A stretch of DNA of 64,000 bases, from positions 2,356,001 through 2,420,000 of the forward strand of contig NC_068570.1 of assembly GCF_025698545.1 (NCBI RefSeq), read 5' to 3'. Shown here piece by piece: positions 40,212-51,582 of this stretch; the first letter of the stretch is position 1, and each line of letters opens with the position of its first letter. Source of the DNA: Gossypium raimondii. Lineage: Eukaryota > Streptophyta > Magnoliopsida > Malvales > Malvaceae. The position numbers were made by a program, and so were the translations under genes. A model generated the notes under the pieces. That model was given only the letters and a program-made list of their open reading frames with translations. It was not told where the DNA came from and made no database searches.

Positions 40212-43200
40212 ATGGATGTCAGTGATCTTTTAACTTCTGCTGGAATCAACATAGCTATATGTGTTGTGCTTCTGTCACTGTATTCCATATTGAGGAAACA
40301 ACCAGGCAATGCGTGCGTGTATTTTACACGGCGGCTTGTTTCGGAACCGGTAAGGGGTACTGGTGCTATTAGTTGCTTTGAAAGATTTGTGCCCTCTACA
40401 GGCTGGATTGCTAAAGCCTGGCAAGCAACCGATGAAGAAATATTGGCTGTCGGCGGTGTCGATGCTGTAGCTTTCATGAGAATAGTTGTTTTCAGGTGAT
40501 TAAGTCTCAAATTTAAGTTCAAAACATCTTGAAGTGGTTCAACATTTCAATTTCTGTTTTGGTATCTATGGTTGTTTTTGCAGGTTTACTAACCGCCCTG
40601 CTATGTTCTTCATGTCCTTTACAGTATTCGGGTATTCATCATTGCTGCTGTAATTTGCCTTTTTATAGTGCTTCCAGTAAATTATTATGGACAAGATATG
40701 CAGCACAAGGAAATCCATTCAGAATCACTTGAAGTATTTACAATTGGAAATGTAAAAGAAGATTCTAAATGGTATGTTCTGTTTCACCCTTTATTATGGT
40801 GAGATATTAAGATGTCACCCCAATACGGAGAAAAAACAGCATTCATTGATATTTTTTTCCTTTTGTTTAAATTTTTTTCAGGCTTTGGGTCCATTGTCTG
40901 GCATTATACCTCATATCCTGCTCAGCTTGTGTTCTACTTTACTTTGTAAGGATGTACAACCAAAAATGCGTCATTTACTCATATAGTTTAACTTGTATAT
41001 GCATTTAATTTTTTTTTCTAGTATTCATTTAAAGATTATTGCTTTGTTCTAGGAGTATAAAAATATCACTAAAATGAGGTTAGCACATATTACTGGATCT
41101 CCTCCCAATCCAAGTCATTTCACAGTTCTAGTCCGTGGTGTCCCTTGGTCCCCGGATAATTCATACAGTAATTCAGTGGAACAGTTCTTTTCAACTTATT
41201 ATCCAGAAAGCTATTTGTCCCATCAGATGGTATATGGATCTTGTACAGTTGATAAATTAATGGTAAGCATCTATCTTTGAGTGATTTACGTTAGTGACAT
41301 AAATTTATACCAATTTAACCTTTTCTTTAACAATGCTGTCTTTGCAGAAGGATGCAGAGAGAATGTACAGAATGCTAAAATCCATTGACCCACGGTTTCT
41401 AGACAGGTCTTTGCCATATTGTATTCCTGGAGGAGCTGCACATCCCTTTATGGTGCTTAACCTTAGAGCAGACAGTGTTAGCAGTTCAACCAGTATGGAT
41501 AGGCTGCAACCAAGTCAAAGAAGAAAGGTTGAAAATCATTGAATAACTTCAATAGTTCTTATTTCAAGTTTATGTGTGTATAAATTGTATATAAGTTATG
41601 CTTGCCATTTTTAGTGGTTTTTGTTAGGAAAGTTAACAGATATTGTTTGCATAATATACAATGAAGCAGTTACTGTTTTCAGTCTCAAAGTGAATTTGCT
41701 TTAATATTTCCTCTAGATCATTTTATTGTGCTATATATAAGCATCTTTCTTTCATCTATCTTTGCCAACTTGGGAATTGCTGCCATTTTGTCGCTAAAAG
41801 TTTGCATGCTGATCACTAACTTTCATAACTTTGATGGAAGTGGCTATGTGATGTTCTATTTTATTTTGACCTTTGATACAGGAATGTCCAGCTGCTTTTG
41901 TTTTCTTCAGGACTCGCTATGCTGCTCTTGTTGCAGCACAAGTTCTTCAATCATCAAATCCCATGTTGTGGGTGACAGAACTTGCCCCTGAGCCACATGA
42001 TGTTTATTGGTCAAACCTCTCCATACCGTACAAACAAGTTTGGCTTCGTAAAATAACAACTCTTATAGCTTCTGTTGTTTTTATGTTCCTGTTTCTTCTT
42101 CCTGTTACATTTGTGCAAGGCTTGACTCAACTAGAGCACTTAGACCAGCTATCACGTAGAGTTCCATTTCTTAAAGGAATTTTAAAACAGTGAGTATCAT
42201 TCCCCACACTCTATTGCAAAACCAGTATGAGCTTGTTATTTTTTTTTTCAATTATGCTGCTTTCATATCACATTGCAGTCATGACCGATGCCTGATGCAA
42301 CAAACTCTATATAGAAACCTGCATGAAAAGAACCATAATCGTGAACCCTGTTAATACTCCTATATCTGCTAACAGGCCTAGATTGAAGGCTCTGAAAGAC
42401 AATCTAGAGTACATAAATAGCCAGATACAACTTATTATAGTGATGTCATTGTTATTTAACTGCATTAAACTCACCCAAGCTCTTGGTGTGTATTAATACA
42501 TGTACATAGGACAAATATCATTGTTATTAAGTGGAAACTGGAAGGAGTTAAAAGAGAAGGAACCAGGCACTCATTGTGAATCTATGTTGTTTGTTATGCT
42601 ATGCAGGGAGTTCATACACCGGGTGGTAACAGGTTACTTACCAAGTGTGATTCTAATGTTATTTCTTTATGCTGTTCCACCAACTATGATGTTATTTTCT
42701 GCAATGGAGGGGAATATTTCACGTAGTCAGAGGAAACGGAGTGCTTGCATCAAAGTTCTGTACTTCACAATTTGGAATGTTTTCTTTGTTAATGTCCTTT
42801 CTGGATCCATCATCAGGCAATTGACTGTTTTCTCAAGTTTTAAAGATGCACCTAAACAACTTGCCAGAGCAGTGCCAACCCAGGTAACCTTTCCATGCGT
42901 CCTCAATTGTTGGTTTAATAAAACCTCAACACCTCCAACTTCATGGCAAGTTGTTATATGCATTTAGATTTAGATTTTACCTTGGTCTATTGAGATGCAT
43001 GAAATACACTATTAAGCGCTCTCTTTTGTAGGCACTCACATAGGACAGATTGCTTTTCTCACTTTTTTATGGCATGTGATTGTGTATCTTCAGGATTACA
43101 TCTAACTGAAGTTGTTCTCGTCTGCAGGCTACCTTCTTCACGACTTACGTATTATCATCAGGCTGGGCTAGCTTGTCCTGTGAAATAATGCAACCTTTCC

Positions 43201-44136
43201 CGCTTATTTGCAATTTTTTCAGAAAATTCATACTAAGAACCAAAGTCGAACCATCTAGTTGTGCTCTAACCTTCCCTCACCATACTGAAATTCCACGGCT
43301 GCTTCTGTTTGTACACATTGGCTTCACTTGTTCCATTATGGCACCCTTAATATTGCCCTTCTTGCTGGTTTTCTTCTTTCTCGCTTTCCTCGTCTATCGA
43401 AACCAGGTGAGTTTTATCCCATCAACTTTTATATCCTCTTTCCTTTCGTCAATGATATCATCTGTAACGGTTTGTTGTATGCTTCAATGCCCTCAGTATT
43501 GTGTAAGCTCATACATAGTCTACATGTACAATTTCACATTTATGGTACTAGGTGATCATGTTGTATGCATATGCAGTGCATGATGATGTTGTGGAAGCAT
43601 TTCTATTTATGTTTTTACTGTTAGGTAGACCGATTTAGAAGAATTCAACTTTTACCTCTGTTCCTTGTCTTTTTTCTTTTTTTTTTCAGATTCTCAATGT
43701 ATACGTACGAAAATATGAAAGTGGGGGAGAATTCTGGCCTATTGTTCACAACTCAGCAATCTTCTCCCTATTGTTAACACAAGTTATCGCCCTCGGGGTC
43801 TTCGGCATAAAACAATCACCGGTTGCTTCTGGTTTCATCATTCCCCTAATATTACTCACTCTTCTATTCAATGAGTACTGTAGGCAGAGATTTTCCCCTG
43901 TTTTCAAGAGGAGACCTGCACAAATTCTTATAGAGATGGATCAACAAGATGAGCAATTGGGAAGGAAAGAAGAGATTCATAATCAAATACGTTCAGCATA
44001 CTTCCAGAACCCGATAATATCTCATCAAGTGTCCATTAATTCCAACTTGCCGTTGTCTAGAAACACATCACACCACCAAGGAGACGAAGATAATTTGCAT
44101 GGTCTCAAGTCGTTGAAACCATTCAGGTACATTTAG
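40212..44136 (+). CDS. OSCA/CSC1-like (HYP1-like) mechano/osmosensitive cation channel
   Basis: Nine coding exons: 40212-40495, 40625-40771, 40882-40945, 41053-41262, 41348-41527, 41882-42189, 42607-42883, 43128-43406 and 43690-44136. Phases match at every junction; the product is 731 aa, normal for the family (roughly 700-800). The layout is one N-terminal helix, two helices in exons 2-3 (VFIIAAVICLFIVLPVNYYG is the second), a cytosolic domain in exons 4-6, then the DUF221/7TM pore region in exons 6-9, including GYLPSVILMLFLYAVPP. OSCA channels open with membrane tension and hyperosmotic stress and admit Ca2+. The exon 5 donor is weak (AAG/GTTGAA) but needed for frame. The C-terminus is ambiguous: a GTACAT donor at 44129 and an acceptor ending at 44592 would swap the last residues. 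The N-terminus resembles CSC1-like HYP1. Confidence 0.92.
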
Positions 44137-44179
44137 TTATTCCTGCTACTTGGTGCATAGTTCCTTCCAGCCTGAATTG

Positions 44180-44525
44180 GTAAAAGTATTTTGGAGACCC
44201 CTACACTAAGAAGAATTAGATTGTATTTTGCTTCATTTACTCAAAGAATGGGCAAATTAATCCCTGTACACTAGATCAAAGAATAAACCATCTTTTTTGT
44301 TAAGATTTTCATCCATTTTTGCTATTAAAACCTAGCCTGTTGATAGAATAATCAAATAGTTACACAGGACGTGTTGCGTACATCTTAGTAGAAATTGATG
44401 GAATTTTTAACAAAAGAACCCGTTAACTCTTTGATCTCCTGTATAGAGACTAATTTGACTATATTTTTAGTAAAGATGACAAAATGCAATCTGACTCCTA
44501 CTACAAGTACCTTCTTGGTATTTTT
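44180..44525. repeat. Palindromic MITE family (four copies), copy C
   Basis: Just downstream of the OSCA-like stop codon, inside the possible last intron. It carries AATGGGCAAATTAATCCCTG and the inverted AGAGACTAATTTGAC. More diverged than copies A and B. Confidence 0.7.
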
Positions 44526-45224
44526 ACCTCCTGAATTGCTATTAATAATTTGATTTGATCTGAACTGAATTGAACCTAGCCTAACTTTTCAGGTATTCAA
44601 CAAGTTCAATTAGATGAACAATAGGCTGTTGATTGCACTTGGGAACTGATTGATTCATCTCTTATCGTCAATGTGCCAAAAAAAGGCACCATCATCATAT
44701 TGGCGGTTGCTTGCTGGGACCAGTAGCTGTAACTTGTACATTTATATAGGAAACATTTAACACCAGTAAAGAGGCAAAGAGAGACTGGAAGCAGCACATA
44801 GGTAATAGTTTTTTTGCTGTGGAAAATTAAGTACTTTTTCAGTTTTATTTTCTCAAACTTTATGGGGCTGAGATAATTCATACACAAGATGCCCTTGTAT
44901 ATGTATATAACCTTAGACTTTAGTAATTTAGGTTTTTATACCATCAATTTGAAGCTAAAATATTGTGTATTTTTTCCAATTGTATATATAATATATGTGT
45001 CTTTAAACATGTATTTTTTCAATGTATATAATATATTTTTCTTGACTAAAGAAAGATTAGTCTAATGTATAGTAAAAATAAATTAATTTAAAAATACTTA
45101 AAAGAATAAAATGATATTTTAAAAGTAATGAAAAAAAAGTAAATAATAATAGACAGTGAAACAATAGTAATTAAATAAACTAAACCAAGCATAAATTAAG
45201 ATAATTAAGCTGAGATATCTTTTG
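44526..45224. other. 3' flank of the OSCA-like gene
   Basis: Contains the possible alternative last exon (44593-44616: TATTCAACAAGTTCAATTAG then ATGA) and AT-rich sequence with TATATATA-type words that may hold the polyadenylation region. No separate gene. Confidence 0.4.
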
Positions 45225-46260
45225 TTTGTTAGATATAATAGTGATGTGATTTGATAATTTCCAAGTGATTTGTCAATGGATCAAGGAACCAACACCAAGA
45301 TGCATGGTTCTCATTTTTACTGCAACATATGTAATAAGATGGATGCCATTATTTGCATCTAATCTCAGTAGTTGTCAAAATGTAATCACCATAGTACCCC
45401 TTCAAAAAGCACCCATCTAAATTGATAATCCTTAAATCTAACTTTATAACCATCTTTGAATGCTTGCGGACAGATTATACAAGCTTTGAAATAACTTAGC
45501 ATCTAGGGAGCATATTGTGGTGGTGCCAGAGCCTTATAATCATCTTTGTTTGCTTATAGATAGATATACAACCTTTGAAATAACTTAGCATCTAAGGAGC
45601 ATATTGTTATGGTGCTAGGTGTTAGGAGTCTTAAGCTCTCATAAGTAATCATAAATCTTCCCATACTTATTTTTATGACTCCCTCTAATTAATTCCAGTG
45701 CTCTTAAGTGAGATAATTGTCAGAAAGTCTTTTTTCACGCCCTGTTGCAATGATGTCAGGGCATAATTAGGGTCACTAATAAACTCATCTTTATAATGTC
45801 TGCCAACCATTTTGCTATGTTCTTCCTTTTATGGACCTTTGAGCAAGTATGTTGAGGGTTATAAGTTTTGATTTGTCATGTTTACTCAACTTGCTCATTA
45901 GGGTTTACTTTTGAGGCTCATAAGATTAGTATCCTTACAAATTGTCTTCAACCTCATATTATCATTTTTGGGCACTTAATAAAATATTTGTTAACCTTAA
46001 CATACTGCTTAATAACCTCTTTGATAGTGTCTTTGGTTGGGATATTAAATCTTTTTTCAATTTGGACTTACCATATCAGTATTGAACTCATGCCAATTTT
46101 GGCCATCCAAGTATGAATCATGTGTACCGTGTAAATCCTCAGGTTTATCATTATCTAACACATTCTCTATAGCGACATCTTCCATGTTGAAGTAGGGGAT
46201 GATAACGAGGAAACAAGTGAGATTTATATAGGTGAAAGGGTTAGTAGAAACTTAGATGGG
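45225..46260 (-). pseudogene. Degenerate MULE (Mutator-like) transposase
   Basis: Read on the minus strand in shifting frames, the order is that of a plant MuDR-type protein. An acidic N-terminal part (MEDVAIENVLDNDKPEDL) comes first. TKDTIKEVIKQYVKVNKY then resembles the plant MULE N-terminal domain, and YKDEFISDPNYALTSLQQ resembles the region before the transposase. LDGCFLKGYYGDYILTT follows, and finally LDANNGIHLITYVAV and NENHASWCWFLDPL from the MULE catalytic core. Stops and at least two frameshifts separate these pieces. An internal tandem duplication of about 80 bases (45480-45540 and 45560-45620) interrupts the region before the DGCFLKG motif. The end of the transposase is missing. 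Non-functional. Confidence 0.75.
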
Positions 46261-46379
46261 TTCAACATGAAAAATGTCACTATAGAGAATTAAAAAAGGC
46301 ATTTTTTATTTTGTTTAATTATTATTTATTTTAATTGACTTAACAATTATTTTAAATAAAAATTCACATAAGGCGCTCA

Positions 46380-46880
46380 ATGATAAAGGAAGTAGGGATG
46401 CAGAGACAACTAGGAGGTTTGCCTAGAATTAGCCACTTTTAAAAGAGTGCATAATAACTCATTGATCGAGCACTCTTGTGTTGAAGATGAACGGGGCTAA
46501 GCGATCTGCTGAAGCTATGGGATGTAAAAATGCATTGGTAAGAGAGCGTTCTGCCTTAAGAGGAAACACCTGCATGAACAGGAGTAGACAAAGCGGAAGC
46601 AAGAATGTTAGCTTGAGTAACACAAACAATGGTGAGAATCCCAATGCCTCGAAAACTTAAGGGTTTCTCTGCAAGGTTCGTCCACGAAAGGTGAGTCAGG
46701 GCCTAAGATCAGGCCAAAAGGCATAGTCAATGGACAACATGTGAATATTCTTGTACTAGGAGGCTAGATTCATCAAAAGATGGTTATCGGTTCAAAGACA
46801 CTAGGTACCATTGCTTCTTCAAGGTAATAATGGGTAGAGAAAGTGTCCCGAGCCAATGTTTGAGTACTAGACGCCACAAA
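46380..46880 (+). pseudogene. rrn23 fragment: Nuclear copy (NUPT) of part of the plastid 23S rRNA gene
   Basis: The sequence reads in order like an internal part of a bacterial/plastid-type 23S rRNA: GATAAAGGAAGTAGGG, AACTAGGAGGTTTGCCTAGA, GAAGATGAACGGGGCTAAGC, GCTATGGGATGTAAAAATGC, GAGTCAGGGCCTAAGATCAG, GTCAATGGACAACATGTGAA, AGATGGTTATCGGTTCAAAG and GAGCCAATGTTTGAGTACTA. From memory this corresponds to plastid 23S, with many C-to-T and G-to-A differences and a deletion near 46763 joining GTACTA to GGAGGCTAG. These changes, the AT-rich flanks and the isolation from other plastid genes argue for an old nuclear insertion that is no longer functional. Plastid rather than mitochondrial origin is favoured but not proven. 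Confidence 0.88.
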
Positions 46881-47649
46881 TGCCAAATTACGTGGCATTC
46901 CATGTGGAAACTATGCGACAAACTATTGTGCCACACAGAATGCTCATGATCTCAATAATAGAACATAATAATTGGGTGATTATTTTGTGACAACTCGATA
47001 ACATCAATGACAACTATAAAAATTTTAAAATTTCCTTGACCAAGTAGTTTTAACCAAAATTAAGAGGCAATTAATGTAGTTTACTCAAATCTTTATTCTC
47101 AACAATTATAGGTACCAAATTAATGTTAGATTTTTCTTTGGGTAACCAGAAAAGTGAGCAACTACGGGAGTAGGAGGCGGCGAAGCGCAGGCAATACCTT
47201 AGCCTCCCAAAAGTAAAATTGCAGTATAATCCCACTAAAAATTATAAAATTATAAAATCATACTAATTTTATATTTTGATCTAAAAATATATATAATTAA
47301 ATTCTAACCATAAATATATTTTTTGGGCTTCACTATAGAGCTAGAAGAATATTTAACCCTAAAAGCAATTTAAGGAAGTAAGTCATGGTTTTGGTTTTAT
47401 TATGGTCATCGTTTTCTATGACAAAATATGGCTCTCAAATTATTAAAGTCAAAATTTGAAATCTTAATTTTCTTTGTTTTAGACCTTTTCTTTTTGGGAT
47501 TTACTCCTTCTTTCTTTACAAATTGAAATTAATTAATAATTTTATAATCTTAGTTTATATTATTATTTTTCAGACTTATTGACTCTTGCTTTGACACTCC
47601 AATTCATGTTAGGATATTGTAAATACATTGAAATGTCACTAATTTGTGA
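46881..47649. other. Gene-free intergenic region after the NUPT
   Basis: AT-rich apart from a small GC-rich patch at about 47160-47220 (GGGAGTAGGAGGCGGCGAAG). I could not assign it to any element. Confidence 0.35.
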
Positions 47650-48180
47650 CACAACTTTTGGTCGAATATTGTTATTAGTCCCTATGCTATGCCCAAGTTG
47701 TGAATATAATTCATATACTCTAATTTGGCCAATTTTAGTTCCTATAGTTTAGAATTTAGAAATTTCAGTTCTAACTCAAATGGTAGTTGTTATATCTTAT
47801 AGGTTCAATTTTGCTATTAGTCTTGTACTATATGTAAGTTGTGGCTTTATCGTTGTCCTCCAATTAGATATTTTAAAATTCGAAATTTTAGTCCTAAATC
47901 AAAGAGTAGCTGTTAAATCCATTAACTAAAAATGTTGCGGGTTCTTTTAGTATTATGTGGAAATAGCAAGCTGACATGATATTACATATGTGATAATATG
48001 TCGCGACATAAGATTTTAGAAAGAACAAACTTTAACTTAGCTAATTTAACAGCTACTGTTTGGTTATTATTGAAATTTCAAAATTCGAAAACCATAGAAA
48101 CTTAAAATCACCAGATTAAAGTAAAAAGATTAAATCCACAACTTATACATAATATAGGGATTAATAGCAAAATTTGACCA
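47650..48180. repeat. Palindromic MITE with adjoining fragment, family shared with 4010-4345
   Basis: A full copy at about 47805-48180 begins CAATTTTGCTATTAGTCTTG and ends GATTAATAGCAAAATTTGAC, which are inverted complements. Immediately before it (47650-47800) is the left end of a second copy, TTGTTATTAGTCCCTATGCT. Internal words match 4010-4345. Confidence 0.7.
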
Positions 48181-50659
48181 AATTTTTCAATAAAATTATA
48201 AAATTTCCACATTAAAATAACTACCTTTTAATTTGGGTACAAATTTTACATAGAGAAAATGAAAACACAAGGTGAGAAAATATTTGTTAAAGCACGACCA
48301 TGTCTTATCAACACAAGAAAAATTGACAATGAAAAATAGGCATTATTTTCATCCAATTGTTTACATTATTTATATGGTCAATCTGAACAAGTTTACGGAG
48401 CAGGACTGCGTCGCTGAATTAGGTCGTGTGTGAAACATGAACAACTTATTAAACGAATGTACACACATCACGATCGGTAGAGTTTTAATTCCCTTATCAA
48501 TACATAATTTTTCCTATTTTGCAAGTAAATCTATATTTTTTTTTGCTAAAAAGAATATTATATCATCAACCCCTCATGAAAAATATTTCACCAACAACGT
48601 AAAAATGTCTTCAACATTATTTTGTCTCAGATAATGTCATCTTATAACTTTACCTTCGACAGGACGAACTATTGTTGTACGTCTCCATTGCGTTTGGAAG
48701 GTCTGACCAGGTTGACCATCATGCATGGAGACCTTCCTCAACGAACCTAAAAGACGACCATGCCAATATGCTGTATGACTATAAACACGTGGACTAATGC
48801 ACTACCTACACATGATCTTATACACCCCACACTTGTCTCAACAAGAGCATTTAGCCCCTCAAAATTTTAAAAATTTTAGTTTTTTATTTTTATTTTTATT
48901 TTCTAAAAATTTTAATTAAACTCTTCTTTTTTTTTTTTCTGAAATTCTCATTAGTCTCACAAAAATTTAAAATTTATAATTAAACCCTCTAATTATTTTT
49001 GAAAAAATATCATTAAATTTTAAAATTTTGAAAATTCTATTTAAGCTATCTCAATATTTAGTCCTAACATCCGTCATTGAAGAGTAATGAAAATATGTTA
49101 CCCAAAGAAAATTTCATTATTTCCTTTTGGAATTTGTTATGATTGATTGGTTTTGAATAAAAAATAGACATGAATCTAAACTTATAGCACAAGTTTATTA
49201 ATTAATAGGTAGCATAATTTGACTTCAATCAATTTCATGGAAATTAGAATGTTTAGAAAGCTAGTAGTAGATTGAAAAATCTAAAGAGTTTTCCTCTTTG
49301 AATAAAATAAAAGTGTAGGTAGCATGTGGGGTTACTTTTGATAATGATTGAAACCAAATTTAATGAAATTAATTGGGCAATAATCAATGGTCTTTGCCTT
49401 ATATGACCAAATGCACACCACTTTGCATGAAATTGATAGTCAAATGATTATACTACTTATAATGATCTTCATATTAGATTTTGGGTAAATTAAAGTACTA
49501 AAATTATATATATGTTTTTGGAAATTTTGCATTACAATTTTATCGCTTTCTCTTTCGTATTGGAGCCAGAGATGGGTCAGGCGGTAATTATTTAGAGAAG
49601 GAAATAAAAAGTTATAGATGAAGGGGTAATTTTATATGTGTTGAGATTCAAACCCTAAATTTATTAGATGTTATCTTATAAGTCAGATTAATTTCAAGTT
49701 TAGACAATTACCATGTTATTTATATATAATTGTATATTCAAATGATTGTTCGGTTTTCACATGAGTAGATTATGAAATCAACTATTGGACCCTATCAGAT
49801 TGTAAGATGCAATAATATGGTAGATTGCACTCTTAATGAGAGAACTCAAGTTCGAACTTTGGAGATAACATTATTAAAAAAATTGCGGTCACGAATTTTG
49901 AAAGGATTAGTCTTCATGGACAATATATATTGCTTTTAAGCCTTTGGTTGGTGGTTTGACTCTCTCACATGCATTTTCCATAATGATGCATAATATTAAG
50001 ACTTCTCCCATAAGCTTCTGGTAGGTCGTATCTCCACCAACTGAGGTATCTTCCATCTATAAACAGTACATAGCTCTTTGCGGGAGCTGGGGACAATATC
50101 TTTGATTGTTGGGGATAGTGTTGGCTATCTGATGGACAACATTTCGTAAATTTCTCTCGAAGGAGTCCATTCCCACCATAACAAAGTATAAAATGTATAA
50201 ATTGTTTGATATAATACATATAGAATCTAGCTTAAGTGGATTAGAGAAAGGATGATTGTTTTCTTCAACAACTCCCTTATAGGCAGGCATTAGCCCTCGG
50301 TAGCTATTAGATAATAAAATAATATACGAGGTTATCATCTATATATTGAACTATAAGCTAGCAAATTAAACTGCTTCAATTACCCATAAACTTTCAACAA
50401 GAGCTTTAAATCAATTAATATACCTTCAATTACATGTAATACTATGACACAAATAGGCATTAAAAAACACACAAAAAACAAAAAATGAGCACTAAAAAAC
50501 ACAGTGAAGAAAAAGAATTCACCAAGATTCAAATATAACACCAAGCACATATGAACAATACAAAGCAACCATATAATAATGAGCTAAAACTAGATTATAA
50601 TTATCATTTAAATTTAGGGTTTTCTCTCTAAGATTATAATTCAACACCTCCCTTTCAAT
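48181..50659. other. Gene-free region with unassigned islands
   Basis: The segment 48370-48850 is less AT-rich and may be retrotransposon debris. At about 49770-49870 a B-box-like CAAGTTCGAACTTT suggests a SINE. The segment 49920-50340 is GC-balanced with open frames on the minus strand (49965-50219 and 50057-50338) that I cannot relate to any family. Apart from these, it is AT-rich with MITE fragments. The last 100-200 bases are 3' UTR of the MYB gene. Confidence 0.35.
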
Positions 50660-51459
50660 TTACTGCAAGCTGATACGATCATTGAACGCATAGTGTTGAA
50701 ACATTCCAAGGCAAACCAGAGAGCTTGTATCATTGATAATGTCTTCCCCATATAACAATCCCATTCCATTTAATGAAGAAGAACTGGTTTGCCCTTGAAG
50801 CATGTGCTGCTCCATATTTGCTCCATCTACAACACTGCACTGAGAGTTCGTAAACTGGATACTTTGTTCTTGGCTCGAGTACGGTACCGGCACCACCGGG
50901 AAAGGCGGCTCAGGCCGGAGATATCTGCCAAGAAGCTTCTTCTTAAGTCTTGTGTTCCAATAATTCTTTATATCATTATCAGTCCTCCCGGGTAACTGTG
51001 CAGCAATAATAGACCACCTAACAAAAAAAATCATGCAAGTAATTATAGCGATATATATACTAGTTTAAATGAATATGAATCATTATATTATATATATATA
51101 CGTACCTACTCCCAATACTGACATAGAGACTACAAATAATTTCATCTTCTTCTTCCGAGAAACCTCCATGTTTGATATTTGGGCGAAGATAGTTCAACCA
51201 TCTTAAACGGCAGCTCTTCCCACATCTCTTGAGACCTATGTTATCATAAAAAATCCTCTCAAAATCACATCATACACCATACATAAACACATCCATATAC
51301 ATATATTAATATTAGTTTATTACCAATTTTCTGAGGCAAAGAGATCCAGTTTCCACCAGTACCATAGTGCTCAATATATGCCTTGAGCTTGGCATCTTCT
51401 TCAGGTGACCATGGACCTTTTTTCACGTTAGCTTTGTCACAGCAAGGAGCTCTACCCAT
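50660..51459 (-). CDS. R2R3-MYB transcription factor, RAX-like group
   Basis: Three exons on the minus strand: 51459-51324, 51235-51106 and 51017-50660. They give 207 aa, with the two introns at the positions and phases usual in R2R3-MYB genes. The N-terminus [20 protein letters not shown] is that of the subgroup containing RAX1-3 and MYB36/68/84/87, as I recall it. R2 spans about residues 14-62 and R3 about 67-113, with the regular tryptophans in R2 and [20 protein letters not shown] in R3. In R3 the first tryptophan is not in its canonical place, as in most plant R2R3-MYBs. The C-terminal part after [13 protein letters not shown] is only about 85 aa, shorter than most relatives of this group (about 300 aa). 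Nuclear transcription regulation is the expected role; relatives control axillary meristems and root or endodermal development. Confidence 0.92.
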
Positions 51460-51571
51460 GCTTGTTTTTTTTTTCTCTATCTTTCCATTGAAACAAAGAA
51501 TTATAGAAGAGAAGAGAGAGGAAAAGGGGTCTAATTAATAATAAAATACATCCATATGATATGTATGTGTA

Positions 51572-51582
51572 TATATTATATA
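51572..51582 (-). promoter_or_regulatory. Possible TATA box of the MYB gene
   Basis: TATATAATATA on the minus strand, about 115 bases upstream of the start codon. The surrounding region is rich in TA words, so the call is weak. Confidence 0.3.

Noticed and set aside
40574-40624. Alternative acceptor for exon 2 of the OSCA-like gene (TTTTTGCAG at about 40575-40583)
   Set aside because: Its use would shift the frame and lose the conserved helix. The acceptor at 40624 restores the family sequence.
46478-46660. 60-aa open frame on the plus strand
   Set aside because: It lies entirely within the decayed plastid 23S rRNA fragment, so it is not a protein gene.
49965-50338. Two overlapping minus-strand frames of 84 and 93 aa
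   Set aside because: They lack conserved motifs, and no exons around them could be joined. They may be old transposon text, but I cannot name it.
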